Shown: positions 17,802-26,513 of the stretch, one piece after another | How positions within the stretch are numbered: position 1 is the first letter of the stretch | Layout: each line of letters opens with the position of its first letter | Assembly (NCBI RefSeq): GCF_002407605.1 | Contig: NZ_NXGV01000005.1 | Coordinates: 62,001 to 126,000, forward strand | Source: Marinobacter sp. ANT_B65 | GTDB taxonomy: Bacteria > Pseudomonadota > Gammaproteobacteria > Pseudomonadales > Oleiphilaceae | Direction of reading: 5' to 3' | DNA: 64,000 nucleotides | The notes under the pieces: model-generated | Seen by the model: only the letters and a program-made list of their open reading frames with translations | Told to the model about the DNA's origin: nothing | The model's database searches: none | Made by a program: the position numbers and the translations under genes

Positions 17802-18428
17802 TCAGAAGCGCAGCACTATACCGGCGCCAGCTTCAACCTGAAGGTACCCGTCGCTGTTGTATCTGAGCTCGCAACCACCGGAGCAGAACACGGAACCACC
17901 GGAGTTCAGGGCAGTGTAAATACCGCGTAAGTCGAGCCTTAGCCGCAGTTTGTCATTCAGCAAAAACTGATAGCCGCCACCCAGCGACAGGGCGGCACGG
18001 TGGTGGGTCTCAAACTCCGGGCTGTCCGGTTCCAGCCGGGTAACGCCGAAAACTCCGGAGATGAACCCGCCACTGGTTTTACCTCCGGGAAAGTAAAGGC
18101 CACCGAACTGGAGTTGGTAGATGGTGAGGTCAATTGACCGGGTATCCGGTGCAAACAGGCCATCGCTGAGCCGGGCAGATGTGCTCTGGCGTCCGAAGTA
18201 GATTTCTCCCTGTTTGCCGGCTTCGGGCAGATCAAAATTTATCACCAGGCCCTGACTGACGGAGTCCCTGAAGCGGATCTCACTGTCCGTACCGGCACCG
18301 GCGGATTCAATATCCACCGAACTACCCATGCGAAAACCTGCAAACGGAGAGATGCCAATCTCAGCTGCTGCGGGGGAAGCCGCCATAGTCAGGGCGACTA
18401 TCACTGCACTTAATCCTTGAACGTTCAT
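17802..18428 (-). CDS. outer-membrane beta-barrel family protein
   Basis: About 208 residues, starting with a signal peptide that ends near ASPAAAE. The rest alternates polar and hydrophobic residues with many Gly and aromatic residues and ends in AGAGIVLRF, a C-terminal phenylalanine typical of outer-membrane barrels. The two cysteines in FCSGGCEL could form a loop disulfide. No specific family is certain; an eight-strand OmpW/OprG-like barrel is plausible. ATG 18428 was chosen to place the signal peptide at the N-terminus; ATG 18437 (three residues longer) and a longer frame from 18509 are also open. It is convergent with arsJ and separated from it by only 13 bases. Confidence 0.65.
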   Translation of the reverse strand: MNVQGLSAVIVALTMAASPAAAEIGISPFAGFRMGSSVDIESAGAGTDSEIRFRDSVSQGLVINFDLPEAGKQGEIYFGRQSTSARLSDGLFAPDTRSIDLTIYQLQFGGLYFPGGKTSGGFISGVFGVTRLEPDSPEFETHHRAALSLGGGYQFLLNDKLRLRLDLRGIYTALNSGGSVFCSGGCELRYNSDGYLQVEAGAGIVLRF

Positions 18429-18608
18429 AGGGCCCATCGCTCGATGACTGGTTGCTGGCAAGATGGATGTAATGGTGTAACCATTACAGATTCTGCGGGG
18501 CCTTGCCAATAGCCATGGGCATTCGTGCCCTGATCAGGGCTGTGGGTTGCTCCTGGTGGAAAGCCAAACATAAGAGATGTGTCATGCCCGAACCCGGATG
18601 GATTATGA

Positions 18609-19268
18609 GTGCCGGCGCCAAGCGTTGCATTGGCCTGGAGAGGAACTGGTGATCTGCTTTTGAAAGGACTGCGGCTGGAAAATGTCTGCATTGGCCGGCT
18701 GGACCGGGTATCTCTGGCTGTGCCTGACGGCCAGGTGGTTTGCGTGTCCGGGCCTTCTGGCAGTGGAAAAAGCCGGTTGTTGCGAGCGATTGCCGATCTG
18801 GAACCCCACAGCGGCCGGATTTCCCTTGATGGCACAGATCAGCTCGCCGTCTCTGCCCACCAGTGGCGCAGCCAGGTGATGATGGTTCCCGCTGACAGTC
18901 AGTGGTGGTTTGACAGGGTGGGAGAGCACTTTTCTGATGGGGCCGGTGACAGGCTGCCGCCGGCCCTGGGTTTTCCACCTGACGTGATGGATTGGTCGGT
19001 CAGCCGGCTGTCATCTGGTGAACGGCAGCGCCTGGCATTATGGCGGGCTTTGACTCTGGAACCCCGGGCCCTGCTGCTGGATGAACCCACGGCCAATCTG
19101 GATGGCGATGCTACAGTTAGTATTGAAAACTGGTTGCTTGATGAGATTCATCGCCGGCAGCTTGCCACCTTGTGGGTGGCCCACGACCTGGCTCAGATTG
19201 GCCGCGTGGCGGATGCACACCTACGGATAGCAGGAACCGGACTGGAGCCTGATCATGGAAGTGATTGA
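18609..19268 (+). CDS. fetA: ABC transporter ATP-binding protein, FetA (YbbL)-like
   Basis: A 219-residue ABC ATPase. Walker A is GPSGSGKS near residue 48, the signature is SRLSSGERQR (LSSGE instead of the usual LSGGQ), and Walker B LLLDEPTANLD is followed by WVAHD. With the downstream FetB permease it resembles E. coli FetAB, reported to export iron and protect against oxidative stress. The start is uncertain: GTG 18609 is used here, but TTG 18660 would begin closer to where homology starts. The gene overlaps fetB by 14 bases. Confidence 0.8.
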   Translation: MPAPSVALAWRGTGDLLLKGLRLENVCIGRLDRVSLAVPDGQVVCVSGPSGSGKSRLLRAIADLEPHSGRISLDGTDQLAVSAHQWRSQVMMVPADSQWWFDRVGEHFSDGAGDRLPPALGFPPDVMDWSVSRLSSGERQRLALWRALTLEPRALLLDEPTANLDGDATVSIENWLLDEIHRRQLATLWVAHDLAQIGRVADAHLRIAGTGLEPDHGSD

Positions 19269-20052
19269 TCTTGCCTGGTGGAAGCTGGGGCTGGCGACTC
19301 TACTGATTCTGGCGCTGGCAGCCACCAGCCACCTTTCCCGTCTGGGTATTGCCCGCAGTCTGTTAACAGCCACGGTGCGTACCATCATCCAGTTGGCTTT
19401 GATCGCTCTGGTGCTGGAAGCGCTCTTTGCTTCGTCGGCATTTTACTGGATTGCACTGATGGCACTGATCATGCTGTTGGTTGCAGGAAGGGAAGTAGTG
19501 GTCCGTCAGGGCAGGCGACTGCGGGGCTGGTGGGCATTCGGGATCGGTGCCGGAGCGATGTTTATTTCGTCATTCACCGTGACCGTGATGGCGCTGATCG
19601 TGGTGATTGGCCCTGAGCCCTGGTACGCGCCGCAGTACGCCATTCCGTTGCTGGGTATGATGCTGGGAAATAATCTGACCGGTATCAGTCTGGCTCTGGA
19701 CCGGTTGAACGAATCAGTCTGGAGGCAACGGGCGGTGATCGAGAGCCGGTTGATGCTGGGTCAGACCTGGCAAGAGGCACTGGAAGACATCCGCCGCGAA
19801 TCCATGCGCAGCGGTATGATGCCATCAATTAACGCCATGGCTGCTGCTGGCATCGTCAGCCTGCCAGGTATGATGACGGGGCAGATCCTGGCGGGTAGCC
19901 CACCAGCGGTGGCGGTGAAATACCAGATTCTGGTAATGCTGATCATCACCGCAGGCACCGGGTTTGGTGCTGTGATGGCTGTCAGTTGGGGCAGCCGGCG
20001 ACTGTTTGACGAGAGGGAACGCCTGCGCCTGGACCGGCTGCTGAAGCCCTGA
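19255..20052 (+). CDS. fetB: ABC transporter permease FetB (YbbM)-like
   Basis: A 265-residue inner-membrane permease with about seven helices. The family hallmark is the cytoplasmic stretch YAIPLLGMMLGNNLTGISLALDRL, followed by the ALEDIRRESMRSGMMP ATPase-coupling region and the SLPGMMTGQILAG segment. It is translated together with the ATPase gene that it overlaps. The likely role is export of iron or a related cation. It ends directly against the convergent thioesterase gene (20052/20053). Confidence 0.85.
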   Translation: MEVIDLAWWKLGLATLLILALAATSHLSRLGIARSLLTATVRTIIQLALIALVLEALFASSAFYWIALMALIMLLVAGREVVVRQGRRLRGWWAFGIGAGAMFISSFTVTVMALIVVIGPEPWYAPQYAIPLLGMMLGNNLTGISLALDRLNESVWRQRAVIESRLMLGQTWQEALEDIRRESMRSGMMPSINAMAAAGIVSLPGMMTGQILAGSPPAVAVKYQILVMLIITAGTGFGAVMAVSWGSRRLFDERERLRLDRLLKP

Positions 20053-20457
20053 TTACTGATGCTGCTCTGGTACTTCCCGGATGCGGCCCTGTTCATCGAT
20101 TGCAACGTACACAAACCGGCCTTCGGTAACCTTGCGCGGGTTTTTGGCGGTACGGTCAAGGGTCCAGACTTCGACATTGATTTTCATGGAGCTGCGGCCG
20201 ATATCTACCAGTTCGCAGTAGCACCCGACTTGAGATCCTACCCTCAGTGGTGAGAGAAACTCCATCCGGTCCATAGCCACTGTGGCATTGCGGCCCAGAG
20301 AAATTCGCCCGGCCATAGTGGCAGCGGCAATATCCATCTGTTTTACAAGCCAGCCCGCAAACACATCGCCATTGGCGTTGGTGTCTTGAGGCAGGGGAAC
20401 AATCTGAAGGACCAGATCGCCACGGGGTTTGGGTTTGTCATCGTCATACGCAGTCAT
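20053..20457 (-). CDS. acyl-CoA thioesterase, YciA-like hotdog protein
   Basis: A 134-residue single hotdog-domain enzyme. The motif DTNANGDVFAGWLVKQMDIAA carries the conserved Asn-x-x-Gly-x-x-x-Gly-Gly/Ala-x-Leu pattern of the YciA/BACH family, and VAMDRMEFLSPLRVGSQV follows as usual. These enzymes hydrolyse short- to medium-chain acyl-CoAs and act as CoA-recycling valves. It is a single gene, divergent from pstS. Confidence 0.87.
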   Translation of the reverse strand: MTAYDDDKPKPRGDLVLQIVPLPQDTNANGDVFAGWLVKQMDIAAATMAGRISLGRNATVAMDRMEFLSPLRVGSQVGCYCELVDIGRSSMKINVEVWTLDRTAKNPRKVTEGRFVYVAIDEQGRIREVPEQHQ

Positions 20458-20559
20458 GGAGGGAGCCTTTTATCAGTTCTTGAATTATTTTCCTAGCATG
20501 GTAACGGGCTGGTGGCGCTCTGCAAGGAAATTTGAGCAATGACGTCTATATTTCATCAG

Positions 20560-20577
20560 TTGTAACAAAGTTGTCAT
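20560..20577 (+). promoter_or_regulatory. Pho box upstream of pstS
   Basis: TTGTAACAAAGTTGTCAT is two 7-base PhoB half sites (consensus CTGTCAT) separated by four bases. A possible -10 box TAGGAT at 20588-20593 lies ten bases downstream, the usual geometry of PhoB-activated promoters that lack a -35 box. Confidence 0.85.
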
Positions 20578-20654
20578 GTGGCGCTCTTAGGATGCATTCA
20601 TCGGTAAAGCACATCCGACACAACGTCCAAACCTGATAACGGAGACTCGACGTG

Positions 20655-21695
20655 ATGAATCTGAACAAAGCATTCGCAACAGTTGCGCTGGCTGGCACCG
20701 TCGCCGCAATGTCTGCACCGGCAATGGCTCGTGACACTATCAGTATCGTGGGTTCCTCCACGGTTTACCCGTTCGCTACTGTTGTGGCTGAGCGTTTTGG
20801 CTCTAACACTGAGTTCTCCACGCCGAAAATGGAATCCACAGGTTCTGGTGGTGGCATGAAGATCTTCTGTCAGGGCATTGGTACCCAGAACCCGGATATC
20901 ACCAACGCTTCCCGTCGTATGAAGACCTCTGAGTTCGAACTTTGCCAGAGCAACGGCGTGAAAGACATTGTTGAATTCCGTATTGGTTCTGACGGCATCG
21001 TGATTGCGAGCTCCAAGGAAGCGGAGCATATGGATCTGACTCTTGAGCAGCTGTTTCTGGCTCTGGGCGAGAAAGTTCCCCAGAATGGCAAGTGGGTGGC
21101 TAACCCGAATAAGACCTGGAGTGACGTTGATTCCAGTCTGCCGAACAAGCCAATCCGCGTAATGGGACCGCCTCCGACATCCGGCACCCGTGATTCATTC
21201 AACGAACTGGCGCTGGAAGGTGGTTGTGATGAACTTCCTGAAGCGGCTAGCCTGAGCAAAGACGAGCATAAAGCTATCTGCCAGAGCATTCGTGAAGATG
21301 GGGCCTTTATTGAAGCGGGTGAGAACGACAACCTGATCGTTCAGAAGCTCATCGGTGACAAGGATATGTACGGCGTTTTCGGATACAGCTTCCTGGAAGA
21401 GAACGGTGACCGTTTACAGGCCGCTGCCCTCAACGGTGTTGAGCCGACACAGGAGAATATCGCGGAAGACAAGTACCCGGTTGCCCGTTCCTTGTTCTTC
21501 TATGTGAAAAAGGCCCACGTAGGTGTGGTGCCGGGTATTGTTGAGTATGCTTCCGAGTTCGTCAGCCCGCGTGCCATGGGCTCAAACGGCTACCTGAAAG
21601 ATGTCGGGCTTATTATTCCGACTCGTGCTGCCCTGATGGAGCTTCAGGACAAGGTTGAAAACATGCCTAATCTGACTCTGGAAGAGCTGAAATAA
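20655..21695 (+). CDS. pstS: periplasmic phosphate-binding protein PstS
   Basis: The solute-binding component of the high-affinity phosphate ABC transporter, about 346 residues. A signal peptide ends at APAMARD. Phosphate-contact segments are ISIVGSSTVYPFA at the mature N-terminus, ESTGSGGGMKIFC, and PPPTSGTRDSFNELAL. These resemble the SphX/PstS branch with serine-rich loops more than E. coli PstS. GTG 20652 and ATG 20655 are both possible behind GGAG (20641-20644). A Pho box lies 78 bases upstream. A hairpin between pstS and pstC probably makes pstS the most abundant product of the operon. Confidence 0.95.
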   Translation: MNLNKAFATVALAGTVAAMSAPAMARDTISIVGSSTVYPFATVVAERFGSNTEFSTPKMESTGSGGGMKIFCQGIGTQNPDITNASRRMKTSEFELCQSNGVKDIVEFRIGSDGIVIASSKEAEHMDLTLEQLFLALGEKVPQNGKWVANPNKTWSDVDSSLPNKPIRVMGPPPTSGTRDSFNELALEGGCDELPEAASLSKDEHKAICQSIREDGAFIEAGENDNLIVQKLIGDKDMYGVFGYSFLEENGDRLQAAALNGVEPTQENIAEDKYPVARSLFFYVKKAHVGVVPGIVEYASEFVSPRAMGSNGYLKDVGLIIPTRAALMELQDKVENMPNLTLEELK

Positions 21696-21717
21696 ACCGG
21701 AATTCTTCGGTTAATGC

Positions 21718-21747
21718 AGGGTGTGGGCTTATAAAAGCCTGCACCCT
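21718..21747 (+). terminator. pstS-pstC intergenic hairpin (attenuator or mRNA stabiliser)
   Basis: A 12-bp stem with two G-T wobbles (21718-21729 with 21736-21747) closes on TATAAA. There is no T-run after it, so it is more likely a partial attenuator or 3'-end protector favouring PstS than a full stop. Confidence 0.5.
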
Positions 21748-21774
21748 TCTGTGTAGTTGAAGACAGGAATCCTC

Positions 21775-23163
21775 ATGCAACCGTTAAACCTGCTTTTATT
21801 GACGATGGTGCTGGCCGTGGTCGCCTATGGACTGGGCTATGCCCGGTCCCGCGCGCTGGCAATGCCCCTCGGCGGTGTGCGCCACCTTAAATCGTTACCC
21901 GGCTATTACGGCGTTCGCGCGGCCATCTGGTGCGGAGTGCCTGCGCTGATTATTCTGGCCTTTTGGGCGGCGTTCGAAGGCAAAGTTATCCAGTCGATCG
22001 TGGTCGGCACCTTGCCCGACACCATGATTCCTGATTCGGCGGGTGAGGCCAGCCTCCTGATGAGCAAAATCGGCAACGTCGCCAATGGATCCTTGCCCTC
22101 TGGCTTTGTTGAGGAGCCTGTCGCTAAAGCGGCTGAATTGCTGCAGGCGCTGCAGGTACAGAGCAAAATCTATATGACAGGTCTGGTTGTTGCAGTTGCG
22201 CTGCTGGCCGGATTTTTGGGGTGGATACGTATACGCCCGCTGCTGAATGCGCGGGAGCAGGTAGAGGCGGTTCTGCGCTGGTTCTTTTTTGCCTGCGCCG
22301 GCGTCGCAGTTCTGACCACCGTAGGTATCGTCTTCTCGGTGGTATTTGAAACCATTCGGTTCTTTGAGCAGGTGCCATTCTTCGAGTTTTTCTTCGGCAC
22401 TTCCTGGAGCCCTCAGCTGGCCCTGAGAACTGATCAGGTTGGCTCGGAGGGAGCGTTCGGGATGATCCCGTTGTTTACCGGGACTCTGCTGATTTCATTT
22501 ATTGCGATGCTGATTGCAGCGCCCGTCGGCCTGATGTCGGCAATTTATCTTTCTGAATATGCCAATAAAAGGGTTCGCAGCATCGTCAAGCCTCTGCTGG
22601 AAATGCTGGCAGGTATTCCGACAGTCGTGTACGGCTTTTTTGCCGCCCTGACGGTCGCGCCCTTTATCAGTGATCTTGCCAGTGCGGTGGGTGTGGAGGC
22701 CTCTTCTCAGAGCGCTCTCGCGGCAGGGCTGGTCATGGGTATCATGATCATCCCGTTCGTTTCCTCGCTTTCGGATGATGTTATTAACGCTGTGCCCCAG
22801 ACCCTTCGTGATGGCTCCCTGGCTCTGGGTGCGACCCAGTCTGAAACCATGAAGAAGGTTATATTTCCGGCGGCCCTGCCGGGCATCATGGGCGGTCTTT
22901 TGCTGGCAGTGTCCAGAGCCATTGGTGAAACCATGATTGTCGTTATGGCGGCGGGTCTGGCTGCCAATCTGACTGCAAATCCTCTGGAAACCGTCACCAC
23001 CGTAACCGTGCAGATTGTTACCTTACTGGTTGGTGATCAGGAGTTTGACAGTGCGAAGACTCTGGCTGCGTTTGCACTGGGTGCGATGCTGTTCATCGCT
23101 ACGCTGCTGCTCAACGTTATCGCTTTGAAAATTGTCCGGAAATATCGGGAACAATATGACTGA
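21775..23163 (+). CDS. pstC: phosphate ABC transporter permease PstC (extended form)
   Basis: A 462-residue inner-membrane permease. The C-terminal 280 residues hold the transport domain with the ABC-coupling EAA loop ALGATQSETMKKVIFPAALPGI. The N-terminal 170 residues form extra helices plus a periplasmic loop absent from the 319-residue E. coli PstC; such extended PstC proteins are common in marine gammaproteobacteria and pseudomonads. ATG 21775 has AGGA seven bases upstream and was preferred to TTG 21757. Its end overlaps pstA by eight bases. Confidence 0.93.
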   Translation: MQPLNLLLLTMVLAVVAYGLGYARSRALAMPLGGVRHLKSLPGYYGVRAAIWCGVPALIILAFWAAFEGKVIQSIVVGTLPDTMIPDSAGEASLLMSKIGNVANGSLPSGFVEEPVAKAAELLQALQVQSKIYMTGLVVAVALLAGFLGWIRIRPLLNAREQVEAVLRWFFFACAGVAVLTTVGIVFSVVFETIRFFEQVPFFEFFFGTSWSPQLALRTDQVGSEGAFGMIPLFTGTLLISFIAMLIAAPVGLMSAIYLSEYANKRVRSIVKPLLEMLAGIPTVVYGFFAALTVAPFISDLASAVGVEASSQSALAAGLVMGIMIIPFVSSLSDDVINAVPQTLRDGSLALGATQSETMKKVIFPAALPGIMGGLLLAVSRAIGETMIVVMAAGLAANLTANPLETVTTVTVQIVTLLVGDQEFDSAKTLAAFALGAMLFIATLLLNVIALKIVRKYREQYD

Positions 23164-24430
23164 TCATACTTCACAAGCGGAATTGGTTCGCCGGTCCCTC
23201 AAACACAGATACCGCAAAGAACGTCGTTTCCGTGCTTATGGGATCCTGGCAATTGCCATAGCCCTTACGGCCCTGATTACTCTGTTTACCGATATTGTCG
23301 GTAAAGGGTACACAGGGTTTCTGAAAACGACGATTACCCTTGAAGTGACCATGGATCCGGACCTGATGTACCTGGACGATCCCACGGATTCAAAACAGGT
23401 GCGCATGGCAGACTTCGTGGCGCCACTGGTAGCTGCTGTCGATGATGCTCTTCCGGGTGCCACTGCGGATGATCAGGATGCCTTGCGCCGGTTGATCAAC
23501 CCATACGCTTCCAATGAACTCCGGGATGCGTTGATTGAGAATCCGGAATGGATGGGTACAACGCGAACCATGTCCTTCCTGGCGCACAGCAACGTCGATG
23601 TTTACGTGAAGCATAAGGGCGATTCGGCCTATTCCATCAAGCTGACGGAGCAGCAGCAGTCCTGGGTGGACGAGCTCAGAGAGCAGGGCCTTGTAGAAAC
23701 CAGTTTCAACGACGTTTTCTTCACTAATGGAGACTCCAGAGACCCTGCGAAGGCGGGCGTGCTGGGGGCGATTGTCGGGTCGTTGCTGACCATGATCATC
23801 ACTCTGGTGCTTGCGTTCCCCATTGGCGTTGCTGCAGCGATTTACCTGGAGGAATTTGCCCCCAGGAACAGACTGACGGATTTCATCGAGGTTAATATCA
23901 ATAACCTGGCTGCGGTTCCGTCAATAATATTCGGGTTGCTGGGTCTTGCGATCTTCATCAATCTGTTCGGCATGCCGCGCTCGGTGCCGGTGGTGGGTGG
24001 TTTGGTACTGACTCTGATGACTCTGCCTACAATCATTATTTCCAGCCGTGCTGCAATCAAGAGTGTGCCGCCCTCGGTGCGCGAAGCTGCCGAAGGTATC
24101 GGGGCCTCAAAAATGCAGGTAGTGCTGCACCATGTACTTCCGCTGGCGTTGCCTGGCATGCTGACTGGCTCGATCATTGGCATGGCTCAGGCACTGGGCG
24201 AAACCGCACCGCTGCTGTTGATTGGCATGGTGGCGTTTATTGTTGAAGTCCCGGAAGGAGTTTTTGATGCCGCAACTGTTTTGCCTGTGCAGGTGTTTCT
24301 GTGGGCAGGCAGCCCGGAGCTGGCGTTCATTGAACGTGCTTCAGCTGCAATTATGGTTTTGCTGGCTTTTCTGATGACTATGAATGCAATGGCCATTTGG
24401 CTCCGCAAACGCCTTGAGCGCCGGTGGTAA
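23156..24430 (+). CDS. pstA: phosphate ABC transporter permease PstA (with N-terminal DUF3333-type region)
   Basis: A 424-residue permease. After one N-terminal helix (about residues 32-50) comes a periplasmic domain of about 150 residues that corresponds to the DUF3333 region seen in long PstA proteins. The transport domain follows, with the EAA loop [28 protein letters not shown] 23156 overlaps the end of pstC, so translation is coupled. PstA and PstC together form the channel energised by PstB. Confidence 0.93.
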   Translation: MTDHTSQAELVRRSLKHRYRKERRFRAYGILAIAIALTALITLFTDIVGKGYTGFLKTTITLEVTMDPDLMYLDDPTDSKQVRMADFVAPLVAAVDDALPGATADDQDALRRLINPYASNELRDALIENPEWMGTTRTMSFLAHSNVDVYVKHKGDSAYSIKLTEQQQSWVDELREQGLVETSFNDVFFTNGDSRDPAKAGVLGAIVGSLLTMIITLVLAFPIGVAAAIYLEEFAPRNRLTDFIEVNINNLAAVPSIIFGLLGLAIFINLFGMPRSVPVVGGLVLTLMTLPTIIISSRAAIKSVPPSVREAAEGIGASKMQVVLHHVLPLALPGMLTGSIIGMAQALGETAPLLLIGMVAFIVEVPEGVFDAATVLPVQVFLWAGSPELAFIERASAAIMVLLAFLMTMNAMAIWLRKRLERRW

Positions 24431-24441
24431 GGAGAACAGTG

Positions 24442-25329
24442 ATGAATACCATGAGTTCGACGAGAATCAATCAAGTGCAGGCGCCCGAGGAAAAGGTTAT
24501 GCCGGTAACAGTGGATAAGCCGGAAAATACGGTTATGGAAGAAGGTGTTACAGTCGGAACGCCCTTCACTGACGACGCGAAGTTCAAGTTGCGTAATGTG
24601 GAAGTTTTCTACGGCGACAGCCCGGCTATCAAGAACATCAGTCTGGATATTGCCCGCAATGAGGTGATCGCGTTTATTGGCCCATCCGGGTGCGGGAAAT
24701 CAACCTTCCTGCGTTGTCTGAACCGAATGAACGACAGTATTGATGTCTGCCGGGTAAAAGGACAGCTGCTGCTGGATGGCCACGATATATACGATGCCAA
24801 GCGCGACGTGGTTGAGCTGCGTGCCCGTGTAGGTATGGTGTTCCAGAAGCCCAACCCGTTTCCCAAATCAATTTATGACAATGTGGCCTATGGCCCACGT
24901 ATTCATGGCTTGGCGAACCGTAAGTCGGAGCTGGATGACATAGTGGAGAACAGTCTGCGCAAGGCGGGGCTGTGGAACGAGGTCAAGGATCGTCTTGATG
25001 CCATGGCGACCGGCATGTCAGGTGGGCAGCAGCAACGGCTGTGTATTGCCAGAGCCATTGCCGTCAGCCCGGAAGTCGTATTGATGGATGAGCCCTGTTC
25101 GGCACTGGATCCTATTGCCACGGCCAAAGTTGAAGAGCTGATTGCAGAGCTGTCCGAGAGTTTTACGATTGTGATAGTTACCCATTCCATGCAGCAAGCT
25201 GCACGGGTTTCTCATCGCACAGCGTATTTTCACCTGGGTCACCTGGTTGAGGTAAACGAGACCAGCAAAGTATTTACAACGCCTGAACATCAACTCACGG
25301 AATCCTATATTTCCGGTCGTTTTGGCTGA
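24442..25329 (+). CDS. pstB: phosphate ABC transporter ATPase PstB
   Basis: A 295-residue ABC ATPase. Walker [10 protein letters not shown], the PstB-specific VFQKPNPFP, signature MSGGQQQR, and Walker [13 protein letters not shown] are all intact. Relative to the 257-residue E. coli protein it carries an N-terminal tail of about 40 residues rich in Glu, Val and Thr, of unknown role. AAGGAG at 24429-24434 fits ATG 24442. It powers phosphate import and, with PhoU, signals phosphate sufficiency to PhoR. Confidence 0.96.
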   Translation: MNTMSSTRINQVQAPEEKVMPVTVDKPENTVMEEGVTVGTPFTDDAKFKLRNVEVFYGDSPAIKNISLDIARNEVIAFIGPSGCGKSTFLRCLNRMNDSIDVCRVKGQLLLDGHDIYDAKRDVVELRARVGMVFQKPNPFPKSIYDNVAYGPRIHGLANRKSELDDIVENSLRKAGLWNEVKDRLDAMATGMSGGQQQRLCIARAIAVSPEVVLMDEPCSALDPIATAKVEELIAELSESFTIVIVTHSMQQAARVSHRTAYFHLGHLVEVNETSKVFTTPEHQLTESYISGRFG

Positions 25330-25361
25330 TCCGGCTAAACAGAACAAGGGAGAAAAATATT

Positions 25362-26084
25362 ATGGTTCCGAATAAGGATGACGTATACGGGGATCACATC
25401 TCCAACAGGTTTAACGATGAGCTTCTGGCACTGAAAACCCGCTTTCTGAAAATGGGAGGACTTGTGGAATCCCAGATTGACAGTGCCCTGCAGGCCTTGA
25501 TTGAAGGCAACGGCGAACTCGCGGAAGAGATTCGGTCCAACGATAGACTCGTGGACAGGATGGAGATGGATATTGATGAGGAAGCCATGCTCATCATCGC
25601 CCGCCGTCAGCCCACGGCCCGTGACCTGCGGTTGGTGATTTCAGTGATCCGGATGGTTGCGGATCTGGAGCGGGTTGGTGATGAAGCCAAGAAAATTGCC
25701 CGGTTTGCGATCAAGCTGACCGAGGAAGGGCAAGCGCCCCAAGGCTATGCGGAAGTGCGCAACATTGGCGCCCACGTTATGGGAATGATTCATGATTCGC
25801 TGGACGCATTCGCCAGGCTGGATTCCGAGCAGGCTCTGCGGGTAATGAAAGAAGACAAGCGCGTAGATGAGGAGTATCAGTCCGCAACCCGCTCCTTGCT
25901 GACCTTCATGATGGAAGACACCCGCAATATCACTCACTGTATGTCCGTGATGTGGGTTTTGCGGGCCCTGGAACGGGTGGGCGATCACGCCTGTAACATT
26001 GCTGAGAACGTGATTTTTATGGTGAAGGGTGAAGACGTTCGCCACACGCCGATGGAAGAAGCTGAACGGATAGTGGGGCGTTAA
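25362..26084 (+). CDS. phoU: phosphate signalling regulator PhoU
   Basis: A 240-residue all-helical protein made of two PhoU repeats. Each repeat has the metal-binding E(D)xxxD pattern, for example DRMEMDIDEEAM and VADLERVGDEAKKIA in the first and LRALERVGDHACNIAENVIFMVKG in the second. It links the Pst transporter to PhoR, holding the Pho response off when phosphate is plentiful. AAGGGAG precedes the start, 32 bases after pstB. Confidence 0.96.
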   Translation: MVPNKDDVYGDHISNRFNDELLALKTRFLKMGGLVESQIDSALQALIEGNGELAEEIRSNDRLVDRMEMDIDEEAMLIIARRQPTARDLRLVISVIRMVADLERVGDEAKKIARFAIKLTEEGQAPQGYAEVRNIGAHVMGMIHDSLDAFARLDSEQALRVMKEDKRVDEEYQSATRSLLTFMMEDTRNITHCMSVMWVLRALERVGDHACNIAENVIFMVKGEDVRHTPMEEAERIVGR

Positions 26085-26094
26085 GCCCCGCTAT
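26070..26094. terminator. hairpin at the end of phoU
   Basis: ATAGTGGGGC (26070-26079) pairs with GCCCCGCTAT (26085-26094), with one wobble, around GTTAA. The loop contains the phoU stop codon. There is no T-run, so a role as a bidirectional terminator before the convergent HIT gene is inferred only. Confidence 0.5.
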
Positions 26095-26112
26095 ATCACG
26101 CCTCTGGTAAGT

Positions 26113-26478
26113 TCAGGCCTGCTTCATTTTATCTGTATAAGGGGGCCAGCCGAAGGGCTTTCCTGCCAGCAGATGAAGATGAATGTGAAATACGGTCTGG
26201 CCTGAATTTTCACCACAGTTCATCACGGTGCGGAACCCCTCTTCGGCAAACCCCATCTCTTTTGCGAGTTTGGCGGCTACCCAGTACAAGTGGCCAAACA
26301 GCTCGCGATCCTCTTCTTCCATGTCATTGATGGTCGCAATTGCTTTCTTCGGGATGATCAGCAGGTGCACCGGTGCCTGCGGGTTGATATCGCGAAAGGC
26401 CAGGCTGGTGTCGTCTTCATAGACGATATCTGCCGGAATCTCCCGGTTTATGATCTTGGTAAAAATAGTCTCGGACAT
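26113..26478 (-). CDS. HIT-family nucleotide hydrolase (HinT-like)
   Basis: A 121-residue histidine-triad protein. The active-site motif HIHLHLL has His98, His100 and His102. The opening TIFTKIINREIPADIVYEDD is the standard HinT beginning. Bacterial HinT removes AMP from lysine or other phosphoramidates, and its cellular role is poorly defined. It sits between the convergent phoU and the next leftward gene; 35 bases separate it from the flavin monooxygenase upstream of it, so they may be co-transcribed. Confidence 0.9.
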   Translation of the reverse strand: MSETIFTKIINREIPADIVYEDDTSLAFRDINPQAPVHLLIIPKKAIATINDMEEEDRELFGHLYWVAAKLAKEMGFAEEGFRTVMNCGENSGQTVFHIHLHLLAGKPFGWPPYTDKMKQA

Positions 26479-26513
26479 TTGGACTCCCTGTTGTTACCTG
26501 GTTGTTGAGTGAT

